NCBI GenBank assembly: GCA_000974665.1
Contig: BBSY01000005.1
Coordinates: 1-64,000 of the forward strand
Length of the DNA: 64,000 bases
Reading direction: 5' to 3'
Source of the DNA: an alpha proteobacterium U9-1i
Lineage (GTDB): Bacteria; Pseudomonadota; Alphaproteobacteria; Caulobacterales; Aquidulcibacteraceae
Under the pieces are notes generated by a model. The model worked only from the letters and a program-made list of their open reading frames with translations. It was not told where the DNA came from and made no database searches. The position numbers were made by a program, and so were the translations under genes. Positions 25,090-33,163 of the stretch are shown one piece after another; within the stretch, counting starts at the first letter, position 1, and the number at the start of each line of letters is the position of its first letter.

Positions 25090-25380
25090 GTGTATTCTTT
25101 CACGCCGTGCGGTCACGCTGCGGCGTTGAGTAAGGAACGATGCGACGGCGAAGAAGGGCGGCGAGCTGAAATGCTCAAAGCCGAACGTCGATGGTGGCGT
25201 TCCGGGGGACCGCGTTCACATCAGGGCAAATGCCCGCGAACGGTCGCTGGGGCGGGATATCGGCGCAAAGCGTTGAAAAGTCAATAACGCCGGCGGCCTA
25301 GGCCGCCGCGCCCGCCACAATTAGCCATGATCGCAGAATCTCAGAATACTCTCCCGACCTATCCGCGCGGGAGATGCGCC
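25090..25380. other. Divergent intergenic region with long helicase leader
   Basis: 291 bases between the RhlE-like gene and the thymidine kinase gene. It holds a leftward promoter (25256..25284) and an 18-base perfect palindrome CGGCGGCCTAGGCCGCCG at 25291..25308. The stretch 25090-25255 would be the 5' leader of the helicase mRNA. No convincing small gene is seen. Confidence 0.5.
25256..25284 (-). promoter_or_regulatory. Sigma-70-like promoter for the DEAD-box helicase
   Basis: On the minus strand TTGACT (25284-25279), a 17-base spacer and GATATC (25261-25256). Transcription starting near 25249 would give a leader of about 160 bases before the helicase start, similar to the long leaders of cold-induced RNA helicase genes in other bacteria. 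Confidence 0.5.
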
Positions 25381-25998
25381 TTGGCCAAGCTCTATTTTTC
25401 CTACGCCGCGATGAACGCCGGCAAGTCCACGATTTTGCTGCAGGCGAGCTACAATTATCGCGAGCGCGGGATGCGGACGCTGCTGTTCACCTCGGCGCTC
25501 TATGCGGCGACCGACGACGGGCAGATCACGTCGCGCATCGGCATCGCTGACGACGCTGAACTCTATGCGGCCGAGGACGATCTCTACGCGCGGATCGAGA
25601 CGCTCACCAAGGCTGGCCCGATCGCCTGCATCTTCGTGGACGAAGCGCAATTCCTGACGAAGGACCAAGCCTGGCAGCTCGCGCGCGTCGCTGATCGGCT
25701 CAACATCCCGGTGCTGTGCTACGGCCTGCGCACGGATTTCCGGGGCGAGCTGTTTCCGGGATCAGCCGCCCTGCTCGCCATCGCGGACTCGTTGCGCGAA
25801 GTGCGCACCATCTGCCATTGCGGCAGCAAGGCGACGATGGTGGTGCGGCAGAACGAAGATGGCATGACGCTCACCGAAGGCGATCAGGTGTCGATCGAGA
25901 AGACGATCTACACCTCGCTCTGCCGCCGGCACTGGGAAGAAGAAATGGGGCGCTGGCCAGCGGCGGAAGCGGTGGAGCCGCAGCGCAAGCGGGCTTAG
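25381..25998 (+). CDS. tdk: Thymidine kinase
   Basis: 205 residues counted from a TTG at 25381 (AKLYFSYAAMNAGKS), chosen because GGGAG lies 8 bases upstream and the N-terminus then matches E. coli Tdk; the ATG at 25327 would add 18 unmatched residues. Walker A MNAGKST, Walker B IFVDEAQFL, lasso/zinc region CHCGSKATMVVRQ and SLCRRHW, with the Cys,Cys,Cys,His set of the tetrameric enzyme. It phosphorylates thymidine to dTMP in the salvage pathway. The stop overlaps the convergent YCII gene as TTAG. Confidence 0.95.
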   Translation: MAKLYFSYAAMNAGKSTILLQASYNYRERGMRTLLFTSALYAATDDGQITSRIGIADDAELYAAEDDLYARIETLTKAGPIACIFVDEAQFLTKDQAWQLARVADRLNIPVLCYGLRTDFRGELFPGSAALLAIADSLREVRTICHCGSKATMVVRQNEDGMTLTEGDQVSIEKTIYTSLCRRHWEEEMGRWPAAEAVEPQRKRA

Positions 25999-26399
25999 GG
26001 CAGCGGTGTCTGCACGCGAAAGCGCGGGATCCAATGTTTCAAGTCGGCGGCGAAAATTCCGCTTGTGATCGCTGGATCGGCCGCGAGCAGCGCGGCGGCC
26101 TCGGCTTCATCCGCCGCCAGCACGATGGCCATGCCGCCGTCGTCGCTGCCGAAACGGCCGCCCGCAAACAGCCGGCCTTGGTTTTGCAGCTCCTGCATGT
26201 AAGCGGCGTGCGGTGCGAGCCCTTGCTGGCGCAGAGGCACGCCCTCGCGCCACGCTGGGCCCGGACGATAGAGGAACAGGTAAAGCTGCCGCGCTTCGCT
26301 CGTGGCGTCGGGCTGGGCGTTCGCCTTCACGGCGCTCAGTGCGCCCACGCCAGCGATGGCGCCACCCATGATGAGATCGCGCTTTGACCAGTGCGTCAT
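25995..26399 (-). CDS. Secreted YCII-related protein
   Basis: 134 residues. The N-terminus SKRDLIMGGAIAGVGALSAVKANA looks like a Tat-type or Sec signal peptide, cleaved near NA-QPDATS. The rest follows the YCII ferredoxin-like fold: RQLYLFLYRPGPAW, HAAYMQELQNQGRLFAGGRF, GGMAIVLAADEAEAAALLA, GIFAADLKHWIPRF. The catalytic-type His of YCII (HAAYM) is present. The substrate is unknown. The 134-base gap before fadJ shows no element. Confidence 0.72.
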   Translation of the reverse strand: MTHWSKRDLIMGGAIAGVGALSAVKANAQPDATSEARQLYLFLYRPGPAWREGVPLRQQGLAPHAAYMQELQNQGRLFAGGRFGSDDGGMAIVLAADEAEAAALLAADPAITSGIFAADLKHWIPRFRVQTPLP

Positions 26400-26533
26400 A
26401 CTCGCCCCTTCGCGCTTGTCGCGACCTCACCTTTTGACGGAGGACGGACAGCGCCAAGAGTGAATCTTGCGCACTTACATCAAAAGCTGCTGGCTGCGAC
26501 GGTGTGGCGGGCCCGACGCCCGCCACACTTGGA

Positions 26534-28741
26534 TCACGCGGCTTGCTTCGCCTTCGCGCCGAAGCGCTCGTAGAAGCTCTCGTTCTTCGCGGCCATTTCG
26601 CGGAGCAATTTGCCAGGGCGGAAACGTTCGCCATAGGCATCCGCCAAGCGGTCGGCCTCTTTCACGAATGCGGCCGTGCCCCAGAAGAGATCGATGTAGC
26701 TGACGCAACCGCCGGTGTACGGGGCAAAGCCCCAAGCGAGGATCGAACCGACATCGGCGTCGCGTGGATCGGTGATCACGCCTTCTTCGAAGCAGCGCGC
26801 AACTTCCACGCATTGGCGGAACAGGAAGCGCTTGGTCAGCTCCAGCTTCATCTCAGGCGGGCATTCTTTGACCTTGATGTCGATCTTCTCTGACAGCTCC
26901 GGCCAAATACGCGCAGGTTTGCCGTCCTGGCCGTACTCGTAGAAGCCCTTCGCGGCCTTGCGGCCGACGCGGCCTTTTTCCTCGACGATCCAGGTCAGCA
27001 ATTTGCCGCGTGGGTCTTTCGAGTAATCGACACCTGACGCTTCGGCCGTCGCCTTGCTGACTTTGAGCGCGGTGTCGAGGCCGACAGAGTCCGATACTTC
27101 AAGCGGGCCCATCGGCATGCCGCATTGGCGGCCAACGTTTTCGATGATCGCCGGCGCGATGCCGTCGTGCAGCATTTCCATGCCTTCGACGGTGTAGGTG
27201 CCGAAGCAGCGCGAGGTATAGAAGCCGCGGCTATCGTTCACGGTGATCGGCGTCTTTCGGATTTTGATCACGTAGTCGACGGCCTTCGCGAGCGTCTCCT
27301 GGCTGGTTTCCTTGCCCATGATGATCTCAACGAGACCCATGCGCTCGACCGGCGAGAAGAAGTGGATGCCGATGAAATTCTTTGGACGCACGCTGGCTTC
27401 GGCGAGACCTGTGATCGGCAGCGTTGACGTGTTGGAGCCGAACACGGCGTTTTCGCCAAGCACCGCTTCCGCTTTCTTGGTGATATCGGCTTTCAAAGCG
27501 GGGTTCTCGAACACTGCTTCAATAACGAGATCGCAGCCTTTGAGATCGTTGTAATCGGTCGATGGCTTGATCAGGGCGAGCAATGAATCGCCTTTTTCCT
27601 TGGTGGATTTGCCGCGGCTCACATCCTTTTCGACGATCTTGCGCGAGTAATCCTTGCCCTTGTCGGCGTTTTCCATCGACACGTCGATGAGCACGGTTTC
27701 AACACCGGCCTTTGCTTGCACGTAAGCGATACCAGCGCCCATCAGACCCGCGCCGATGACGCCCACCTTCTTGATCTCCGTCGGCGGGAAACCTTCGGGA
27801 CGATTGGCGCCCTTGCCCAGCGCCTGCATCGACACGAACAGCGAACGCACCATGCCTTTGGCTTGCGGCGTGTTCGCGGTTTTGACGAAGTAGCGGCTCT
27901 CGATACGGAGCGCGGCGTCGATCGGCACCTGCATGCCTTCATAGATGCAGGAGAGAATGTTGCGCTGCGCGGGATAGTTCAGGTTCGTTTGCTTCGACAC
28001 CATCGCGTTGCCGCCGACAGCAGCCATGCCGCCGCCCGGCGTGTACGGGCCGTCCTTCACCCGGTAGCCTTTCACGTCCCACGGGGCGACGTGGTTCGGC
28101 TTGCCCTTCAGCCACGCTTTCGCCGCTTCGACGGTTTTGCCGGGCTCGACAACGTCATTGATGAAGCCAAGCGACTTGGCTTCTTGCGGGCTCTTGTCGC
28201 CGCCTTGAAGGATGATCATCGCCGCGTTTTGCACGCCGATCAGGCGCGGCAGACGCTGTGTGCCGCCGGCGCCGGGCAAAAGACCGACCTTCGCTTCGGG
28301 AAGGCCGAGCTTGATTTTCGGATTGTCCGCGGCGACGCGATAATGGCCGGCGAGCGCAAGCTCCAAGCCGCCGCCAAGCGCCAAGCCTTCGAGCGCGAAC
28401 GCCACCGGTTTGCCGCAGGTTTCGAGCGCGCGATAGACCTTGTTGAGCGCGAACGCCTGCTCGAATTGCGCCTTGAGCTTTTCTTCTTCCGATTTTGGCG
28501 CGGCCTTATCGCTCGCGCCACGTTGGTTCATTTCGCCAAGATCGGCGCCGGCGCAAAAGCCCGAGGCTTTGCCAGACGTGAACACCGCGCCCTTGATCGC
28601 GGCGTCGCTTTTGATGCGATCAACGACCTCGTAGAGATCCTTGATCACGCCGCCGGTGATCGTGTTCATGGATCGGCCCGGCACGTCGAACGTGATGAGC
28701 GCGATGCCGTCGCTGTCGACGTCGATCTTGAAGTTTTCCAT
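26534..28741 (-). CDS. fadJ: 3-hydroxyacyl-CoA dehydrogenase / enoyl-CoA hydratase fusion
   Basis: 735 residues, the FadB/FadJ alpha subunit of the beta-oxidation complex. The crotonase half (residues 1-190) has SGKASGFCAGADLGEM and ALEGLALGGGLELALAGHY with both catalytic Glu regions (GLPEAKVGLLPGAGGTQRLP). The dehydrogenase half has KKVGVIGAGLMGAGIAYVQ (NAD), GSNTSTLPIT and NFIGIHFFSPVERMGLVEI. It hydrates and oxidises enoyl-CoA to 3-ketoacyl-CoA for the thiolase encoded upstream. Its Shine-Dalgarno GAGGAA (12-7 bases before the ATG) lies in the last codons of the DUF559 gene, so the two are probably coupled. It is the last gene of the operon. Confidence 0.93.
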   Translation of the reverse strand: MENFKIDVDSDGIALITFDVPGRSMNTITGGVIKDLYEVVDRIKSDAAIKGAVFTSGKASGFCAGADLGEMNQRGASDKAAPKSEEEKLKAQFEQAFALNKVYRALETCGKPVAFALEGLALGGGLELALAGHYRVAADNPKIKLGLPEAKVGLLPGAGGTQRLPRLIGVQNAAMIILQGGDKSPQEAKSLGFINDVVEPGKTVEAAKAWLKGKPNHVAPWDVKGYRVKDGPYTPGGGMAAVGGNAMVSKQTNLNYPAQRNILSCIYEGMQVPIDAALRIESRYFVKTANTPQAKGMVRSLFVSMQALGKGANRPEGFPPTEIKKVGVIGAGLMGAGIAYVQAKAGVETVLIDVSMENADKGKDYSRKIVEKDVSRGKSTKEKGDSLLALIKPSTDYNDLKGCDLVIEAVFENPALKADITKKAEAVLGENAVFGSNTSTLPITGLAEASVRPKNFIGIHFFSPVERMGLVEIIMGKETSQETLAKAVDYVIKIRKTPITVNDSRGFYTSRCFGTYTVEGMEMLHDGIAPAIIENVGRQCGMPMGPLEVSDSVGLDTALKVSKATAEASGVDYSKDPRGKLLTWIVEEKGRVGRKAAKGFYEYGQDGKPARIWPELSEKIDIKVKECPPEMKLELTKRFLFRQCVEVARCFEEGVITDPRDADVGSILAWGFAPYTGGCVSYIDLFWGTAAFVKEADRLADAYGERFRPGKLLREMAAKNESFYERFGAKAKQAA

Positions 28742-28744
28742 ACC

Positions 28745-29257
28745 CTATTCCTCGCAGTGCAGCTTTCCTCCCCCGTTTACGGGGGAGGTGTCCCGGACAC
28801 AGTCCGGGACGGAGGGGGCGCAGCGCGCGCTGCGCAAAATCGTTTCAAGCGTTCCGTACAGGTTCTTGTAGACGTCATTGTTCGACACGCGAACGATCCG
28901 CCAGCCTTCGCGGCTCAAAACCTGATCTCGAATTTGGTCGTGCTCCAGCTCTTCCTTCGTTGCGTGCGTAGCGCCGTCCACCTCAACAACCAAACGGGCT
29001 TCGATGCATACAAAGTCGGCGACATACGCCTTGATGGGGTGCTGTCGTCTGAATTTTAGGCCGTCGAGCTGGCGACGACTAAGTCTCGACCATAGGATCG
29101 TCTCGGCACCGGTCAGCCGCGCCCGAAGCTGCTTTGCCCACGGTCGGGATTCGCGTTCTTGCAGACGGATGCGCGGCGGCGCCCCCTTCGTCCCCGCGTT
29201 CGCGGGGACACTTCCCCGTTTCACGGGGGAAGAAAACGGAAAGCCACCGCGCGTCAT
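28745..29257 (-). CDS. DUF559 endonuclease-like protein, ends encoded by repeats
   Basis: 170 residues. Core DUF559 domain (about residues 35-145): LRARLTGAETILWSRLSRRQ, LKFRRQHPIKAYVADFV, CIEARLVVEVDGATH, REGWRIVRVSNNDV, a PD-(D/E)XK fold related to Vsr with Asp and Glu-x-Asp residues in place. The first 25 residues (FSSPVKRGSVPANAGTKGAP) and the last 20 (PSVPDCVRDTSPVNGGGK) are translations of palindromic repeats. The ATG overlaps the thiolase stop (TAATG), and the stop is 3 bases before the fadJ ATG, so the gene is embedded between two cotranscribed genes without breaking coupling. DNA nicking or cleavage is inferred from fold only. Confidence 0.85.
   Translation of the reverse strand: MTRGGFPFSSPVKRGSVPANAGTKGAPPRIRLQERESRPWAKQLRARLTGAETILWSRLSRRQLDGLKFRRQHPIKAYVADFVCIEARLVVEVDGATHATKEELEHDQIRDQVLSREGWRIVRVSNNDVYKNLYGTLETILRSARCAPSVPDCVRDTSPVNGGGKLHCEE
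28767..28818. repeat. Palindromic repeat family A, left copy flanking DUF559
   Basis: Core CCTCCCCC-GTTTAC-GGGGGAGG at 28767..28788, followed by TGTCCCGGACA...TCCGGGACGGAGGGGG. It is inverted relative to the copy at 29181..29232, with which it shares length (52 bases) and layout, and encodes the C-terminus of the DUF559 protein. Confidence 0.85.
29181..29232. repeat. Palindromic repeat family A, right copy flanking DUF559
   Basis: Begins GCCCCCTTCGTCCCCGCG, contains a CCCCGCG-ttCGCGGGG hairpin, and ends with CTTCCCCGTTTCACGGGGGA plus AG. It is the inverted partner of 28767..28818 and encodes the N-terminus of the DUF559 protein. The whole unit 28767..29232 is 466 bases. Confidence 0.8.
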
Positions 29258-30471
29258 TAGTTCACGCGTTCGATCACGGTGGCGGTGCCCATGCCGGCGC
29301 CGACGCAGAGCGTGACCAGTGCGCGCTCCTTGTTCGAGCGTTCGAGTTCATCGACCATCGTGCCGAGGATCATCGCGCCCGTGGCGCCGAGTGGGTGGCC
29401 CATGGCGATCGAACCGCCATTGACGTTGACCTTCTCCATGTCGAGATCGAACGCCTGCACCCAGCGCAGCACCACGGCGGCAAAGGCTTCGTTCAGCTCC
29501 CAAAGATCAATGTCCTTGGTTGTCATGCCGAGGTTCTTCAGGAGTTTGGCGGTGACAAATTCAGGCCCAGTGAGCATGATCGCCGGTTCGGAGCCAATCG
29601 AAGCGCCGCCCAGAATGCGCGCGCGCGGCTTCAAGCCCAACGCTTCGCCCATTTCCTTGGTGCCGATCAGCACGCCGGCCGAGCCATCGACGATGCCCGA
29701 TGAATTGCCGGCATGGTGGACGTGGTTGACCTTCTCCACTTCCGGATAACGCTGCTGAATCACAGCATCGAAGCCGGGCATCACTTCGCCTTGCATCTTG
29801 AAGCTGGGCTCAAGCGCGCCAAGCGATTGCAACGTCGTGTCGGGGCGCATGTGCTCGTCGTGATCGAGCAAGGTAACGCCGAGCTGATCCTTTACGGGCA
29901 CGATCGACTTCTTGAAGCGGCCTTCCTTCCACGCTTTGGCGGCGCGGGTTTGGCTTTGCACGGCGTAGGCGTCCACATCCGTGCGCGAGAAGCCGTACTT
30001 CGTGGCGATAAGGTCAGCGCCAACGCCCTGCGGGGTGAAATAGCTTTTCATGGCGATGCTTGGATCGGCCGCCCACGCGCTGCCGCCCGAACCCATCGGC
30101 ACGCGGCTCATGGCTTCAACGCCGCCGCCGATCGTCATTTTCGCTTCGCCGGATTTCACCTTGGCGGCGGCGATGTTCACGGCTTCCAAACCCGACGCGC
30201 AAAAGCGATCGACTTGAACGCCGGCGACGGATTGCGCGTAATCGGCGTTCAACACGGCGACGCGGGCGATGTCAGCGCCCTGCTCGCCGTGCGGCGAGAC
30301 GACGCCCAGATAAACGTCGTCAATCGCCGAGGTGTCGAGGTTGTTGCGGTCACGCAGCGCCTGCAGCATCTGCGTGGCGAGCGCGAGCGCGGTTTGCTCG
30401 TGCAGCGTGCCGGTATTCTTGCCTTTGCCGCGCGGCGTGCGGACGGCGTCGAAAACGTATGCGTCAGTCAT
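29257..30471 (-). CDS. Acetyl-CoA C-acetyltransferase (beta-oxidation thiolase)
   Basis: 404 residues counted from the ATG at 30471 (MTDAYVFDAVRTPRGK), with AAAGGAG 8 bases upstream. Catalytic Cys in QVDRFCASGLEAVNIAA, His in VNGGSIAMGHPLGATGAMIL, Cys in ALVTLCVGAGMGTATVIE. Cleaves 3-ketoacyl-CoA with CoA to give acetyl-CoA and works with the fadJ product encoded downstream. In most relatives the fadA-like and fadJ-like genes are adjacent; here a repeat-flanked DUF559 gene stands between them. Its TAA stop overlaps the DUF559 ATG. Confidence 0.92.
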   Translation of the reverse strand: MTDAYVFDAVRTPRGKGKNTGTLHEQTALALATQMLQALRDRNNLDTSAIDDVYLGVVSPHGEQGADIARVAVLNADYAQSVAGVQVDRFCASGLEAVNIAAAKVKSGEAKMTIGGGVEAMSRVPMGSGGSAWAADPSIAMKSYFTPQGVGADLIATKYGFSRTDVDAYAVQSQTRAAKAWKEGRFKKSIVPVKDQLGVTLLDHDEHMRPDTTLQSLGALEPSFKMQGEVMPGFDAVIQQRYPEVEKVNHVHHAGNSSGIVDGSAGVLIGTKEMGEALGLKPRARILGGASIGSEPAIMLTGPEFVTAKLLKNLGMTTKDIDLWELNEAFAAVVLRWVQAFDLDMEKVNVNGGSIAMGHPLGATGAMILGTMVDELERSNKERALVTLCVGAGMGTATVIERVN

Positions 30472-30490
30472 CGTCGTACTCCTTTGCCTC

Positions 30491-30595
30491 CTCCCCCGCC
30501 TGCGGGGGAGGTGTCGCCGAAGGCGACGGAGGGGGCGCGTAGCCATTGCCCCCTCAGTCTCGCTTCGCTCGACAGCTCCCCCGTAAACGGGGGAG
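30491..30595. repeat. Inverted pair of palindromic repeat family A
   Basis: The left half starts CTCCCCCGCCTGCGGGGGAG, then GTGTCGCCGAAGGCGACGGA and GGGGG. The right half, inverted, ends CTCCCCCGTAAACGGGGGAG at 30576..30595. The pair occupies the 220-base gap between osmC and the thiolase gene and starts 20 bases before the thiolase ATG. Confidence 0.85.
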
Positions 30596-30691
30596 CAATC
30601 ACCCTGGGTGGAACCGGAGTCGTTCCTGGCGCAAAGCAGCGCCTACTCCGCTGACCGCTGCGCTCGGGCCGAGCACAGCGCGGCAAACGTG

Positions 30692-31150
30692 CTACGTCGC
30701 GACCGTCACTTCACCATTGAACGAATTGGCGATGAAACAGGCGTCGTGAGATTTGTGATGCAACTCGGCGAGTTCGTCCGTGCTCGGGCGCTTGTCGCCG
30801 GAAAATTCGATGGCGGGCTTCAAGGTCACTTTCGTCATCGCGATCTTGCCGGCGGCGTTCTTGCCCATGACCCCTTCGGGATTGTCGATGTAGCTATCGA
30901 CGATGAAGCCGCCGCGGCGCGCGAAATCGAGAAACCACAGCATGTGGCAATTCGAGAGCGAGGCGACGAGCAATTCTTCCGGATCCGCTGCGTCGAGGCG
31001 CGAGAGCGGGACCTTCACAACGTGCGGCGACGATGAACCAGGAATCGACACGCCGCCGTCGAACGAAATTTCGTGCGCGCGCGAATAGAGATTGTCGCTA
31101 AACGGCTGCTCGCCGCGCATCCAAGTGATGGTGGCGGTGTAAGTGGCCAT
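30692..31150 (-). CDS. OsmC family peroxidase-like protein
   Basis: 152 residues. OsmC/Ohr fold with both redox Cys: LLVASLSNCHMLWFLDFARR (Cys near residue 69) and KSHDACFIANSFNGEV (Cys near residue 139). Family members reduce organic or fatty acid hydroperoxides, which would suit a fatty-acid operon. The Shine-Dalgarno GGGGGAGGA, 6 bases before the ATG, is the edge of the family A palindrome at 31156..31177. It lies between the acyl-CoA dehydrogenase and thiolase genes. Confidence 0.88.
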   Translation of the reverse strand: MATYTATITWMRGEQPFSDNLYSRAHEISFDGGVSIPGSSSPHVVKVPLSRLDAADPEELLVASLSNCHMLWFLDFARRGGFIVDSYIDNPEGVMGKNAAGKIAMTKVTLKPAIEFSGDKRPSTDELAELHHKSHDACFIANSFNGEVTVAT

Positions 31151-31155
31151 CTAAT

Positions 31156-31268
31156 CCTCCCCCGCTTGCGGGGGAGGTGTCGCGCGCGCAGCGAGCGACG
31201 GAGGGGGGAGTAAGCTGCCCCCCCTCGGTTTCGCTTCGCTCAACCACTTCCCCCGCACGCGGGGGAAG
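31156..31268. repeat. Inverted pair of palindromic repeat family A
   Basis: The left half has core CCTCCCCCGC-TT-GCGGGGGAGG (31156..31177), then GTGTCGCGCGCGCAGCGAGC and GACGGAGGGGGG. The inverted right half ends CTTCCCCCGC-AC-GCGGGGGAAG (31247..31268). It lies between the acyl-CoA dehydrogenase gene (upstream) and osmC, and supplies the osmC ribosome site. Confidence 0.85.
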
Positions 31269-31287
31269 ATATAACCCGCCAACGCCA

Positions 31288-33081
31288 TCAGAACGCCTCC
31301 GCCGCGAGCGCCATCACCGGCTCGGCGCCGGTTTTGAGTTTGGCGAGATGTGCGCCGGCGTCTGGGGTGACGCGGGCGATGAAGTAGCGGCCGGTGGCGA
31401 TTTTCGTATCGTAGAACGGATCGGCGCCGCCGCCGTTCTTCTTCGCCGCGAAGGCAGCCTTGGCCTGCAGCGCCCACATATAGGTGAGCGCCGTGACGCC
31501 GAAGAGGTTCAAGAAATCGTGGCTCGCGGCGCCGGCATTGTCGAAATTCGCCATGCCGTTTTGCATGAGCCACATCGCCCCTTCCTGCAGCTGCGCTTTG
31601 GTGGCGGCGAGGCTGTCGAGGAACGGCTTCAGATCGGCGTCGGCTTCGTTGGCGTGAATGAAATCGTCGATCTCATTCAAGAACGCAAAAATCGCACGAC
31701 CGCCATTGGCGCCGAGCTTGCGGCCGACGAGGTCGAGAGCCTGGATGCCGTTGGCGCCTTCGTAGATCATGGCGATGCGCGCATCGCGCACGAACTGGCT
31801 CATGCCCTGCTCTTCGATATAGCCGTGGCCGCCGAAGATTTGCTGGCAATTGGTGGCGTTCGCGTAGCCTTTGTCGGTGAGGTAGCTTTTGATCACGGGC
31901 GTGAGCAACGCCATGTAATCGCCGGCCTTCTCGCGCACTTTCTCATCGGGCGAGACGTGCAACAGATCGCCTTGCAATGCCGTCCAGAACGCAAACGCGC
32001 GTGCGCCTTCGTTGAAGCTCTTGGCGTCGAGCAGCATGCGGCGGATATCGGGGTGGACGATGATTGGATCGGCGGGGCCGTTCGGATTTTTGGCGCCGGT
32101 GAGCGAGCGGCCTTGGAAGCGATCCTTGGCGTAAGCGACGCCGTTTTGGTAGGCGACTTCGCTTTGGGAAAGGCCCTGCACGCCAACGCCCAAGCGCGCG
32201 ACATTCATCATCGTGAACATGGCCGCGAGGCCCTTGTTCTCAACGCCGCAGAGATAGCCCACCGCGTCGTCGTAATTCAGCACGCACGTCGAATTGCCGT
32301 GGATGCCCATCTTTTCTTCGATCTTGCCGCAGACGACGCCGTTGCGCTTGCCGGGCGTTCCATCGGCGTTGAGCACGAATTTCGGCACGATAAAGAGCGA
32401 AATCCCCTTGGTGCCCTGCGGCGCGCCTTCGATGCGCGCGATCACCAGATGGATGATGTTGGCCGCCAGATCGTGCTCGCCAGCGGAGATGAAAATTTTC
32501 TGCCCGGTGATGCGATAGCTGCCATCGGCTTGCGGGATGGCTTTGGTGCGCAGCATGCCGAGATCGGTGCCGCAATGCGGCTCCGTCAGATTCATCGTAC
32601 CGGTCCACTCGCCGGTGACGAGCTTGGGCAGATAGGTTTGCTTTTGCTCGTCGCTGCCGTGCTGGTGGATCGCTTCGTAAGCGCCGTGGCTGAGCCCCGG
32701 ATACATGGTGAAGGCCATGTTGGCGCTGGAGCACATTTCGCTCCACGCCATCGCCACCACGTGCGGCATGCCTTGGCCGCCATAGTTCGGATCGCTGGAG
32801 AGCGCCGGCCAGCCCGCTTCAACGAATTGCTTGTAGGCGTCCTTGAAGCCGGGCGGGGTTTTCACAGAGCCATCGTCGCTGCGCACGCAGCCGTGCTCGT
32901 CGCCGATCTTGTTCAGCGGCGCCAACACGCCTTCGCAGAATTTCGCACCCTCTTCGAGCACCTGCTCGATGAGATCCATCGGCGCATCTGCAAAGCTCGG
33001 CAGGTTCGAATAACGCTCGATGTCGAGAACGTCCTTCAGCAGGAAGCGATACTCGCGAAGCGGTGCGGAATAAGATGGCAT
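31288..33081 (-). CDS. Acyl-CoA dehydrogenase
   Basis: 597 residues, the long acyl-CoA dehydrogenase type with an extra C-terminal domain (YLLKDVLD-like N-terminus EYRFLLKDVLDIERYSNLPS). FAD and substrate motifs: GTMNLTEPHCGTDLGML, YRITGQKIFISAGEHDLA, NVARLGVGVQGLSQSEVAYQ, and CQQIFGGHGYIEEQGMSQFV. First, FAD-linked oxidation step of fatty acyl-CoA in the cytoplasm. Electrons go to electron-transfer flavoprotein, which is not encoded here. It is the first enzyme gene of the operon, 82 bases after the MerR gene. Confidence 0.92.
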   Translation of the reverse strand: MPSYSAPLREYRFLLKDVLDIERYSNLPSFADAPMDLIEQVLEEGAKFCEGVLAPLNKIGDEHGCVRSDDGSVKTPPGFKDAYKQFVEAGWPALSSDPNYGGQGMPHVVAMAWSEMCSSANMAFTMYPGLSHGAYEAIHQHGSDEQKQTYLPKLVTGEWTGTMNLTEPHCGTDLGMLRTKAIPQADGSYRITGQKIFISAGEHDLAANIIHLVIARIEGAPQGTKGISLFIVPKFVLNADGTPGKRNGVVCGKIEEKMGIHGNSTCVLNYDDAVGYLCGVENKGLAAMFTMMNVARLGVGVQGLSQSEVAYQNGVAYAKDRFQGRSLTGAKNPNGPADPIIVHPDIRRMLLDAKSFNEGARAFAFWTALQGDLLHVSPDEKVREKAGDYMALLTPVIKSYLTDKGYANATNCQQIFGGHGYIEEQGMSQFVRDARIAMIYEGANGIQALDLVGRKLGANGGRAIFAFLNEIDDFIHANEADADLKPFLDSLAATKAQLQEGAMWLMQNGMANFDNAGAASHDFLNLFGVTALTYMWALQAKAAFAAKKNGGGADPFYDTKIATGRYFIARVTPDAGAHLAKLKTGAEPVMALAAEAF

Positions 33082-33163
33082 CGTTGAACCTCGAGATCAG
33101 GGATTAGGAAATGGGGATGCGGATCGGGCAAAGGCCCAACCCCCAATCCCGAAAACCTCATCC

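Noticed and set aside
27716-29059. 447-codon + strand frame across fadJ and the DUF559 unit
   Set aside because: Antisense to fadJ, no domain, and crosses repeat and gene borders without structure.
28745-29257. DUF559 gene as a normal housekeeping repair gene
   Set aside because: Its ends are made of repeats and it interrupts a conserved gene pair, which does not fit a vertically kept repair gene.
31177-33087. 636-codon open frame on the + strand opposite the acyl-CoA dehydrogenase gene
   Set aside because: It is the antisense shadow of a strongly supported enzyme gene; high GC removes stops from the complementary frame. Its product is Arg/Ala/His-rich with no motif.
33082-33163. GGGC-aaag-GCCC hairpin and partial inverted repeat between merR and the acyl-CoA dehydrogenase gene, as an attenuator
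   Set aside because: The stem is four bases, lacks a T run, and the larger inverted repeat is poorly matched.
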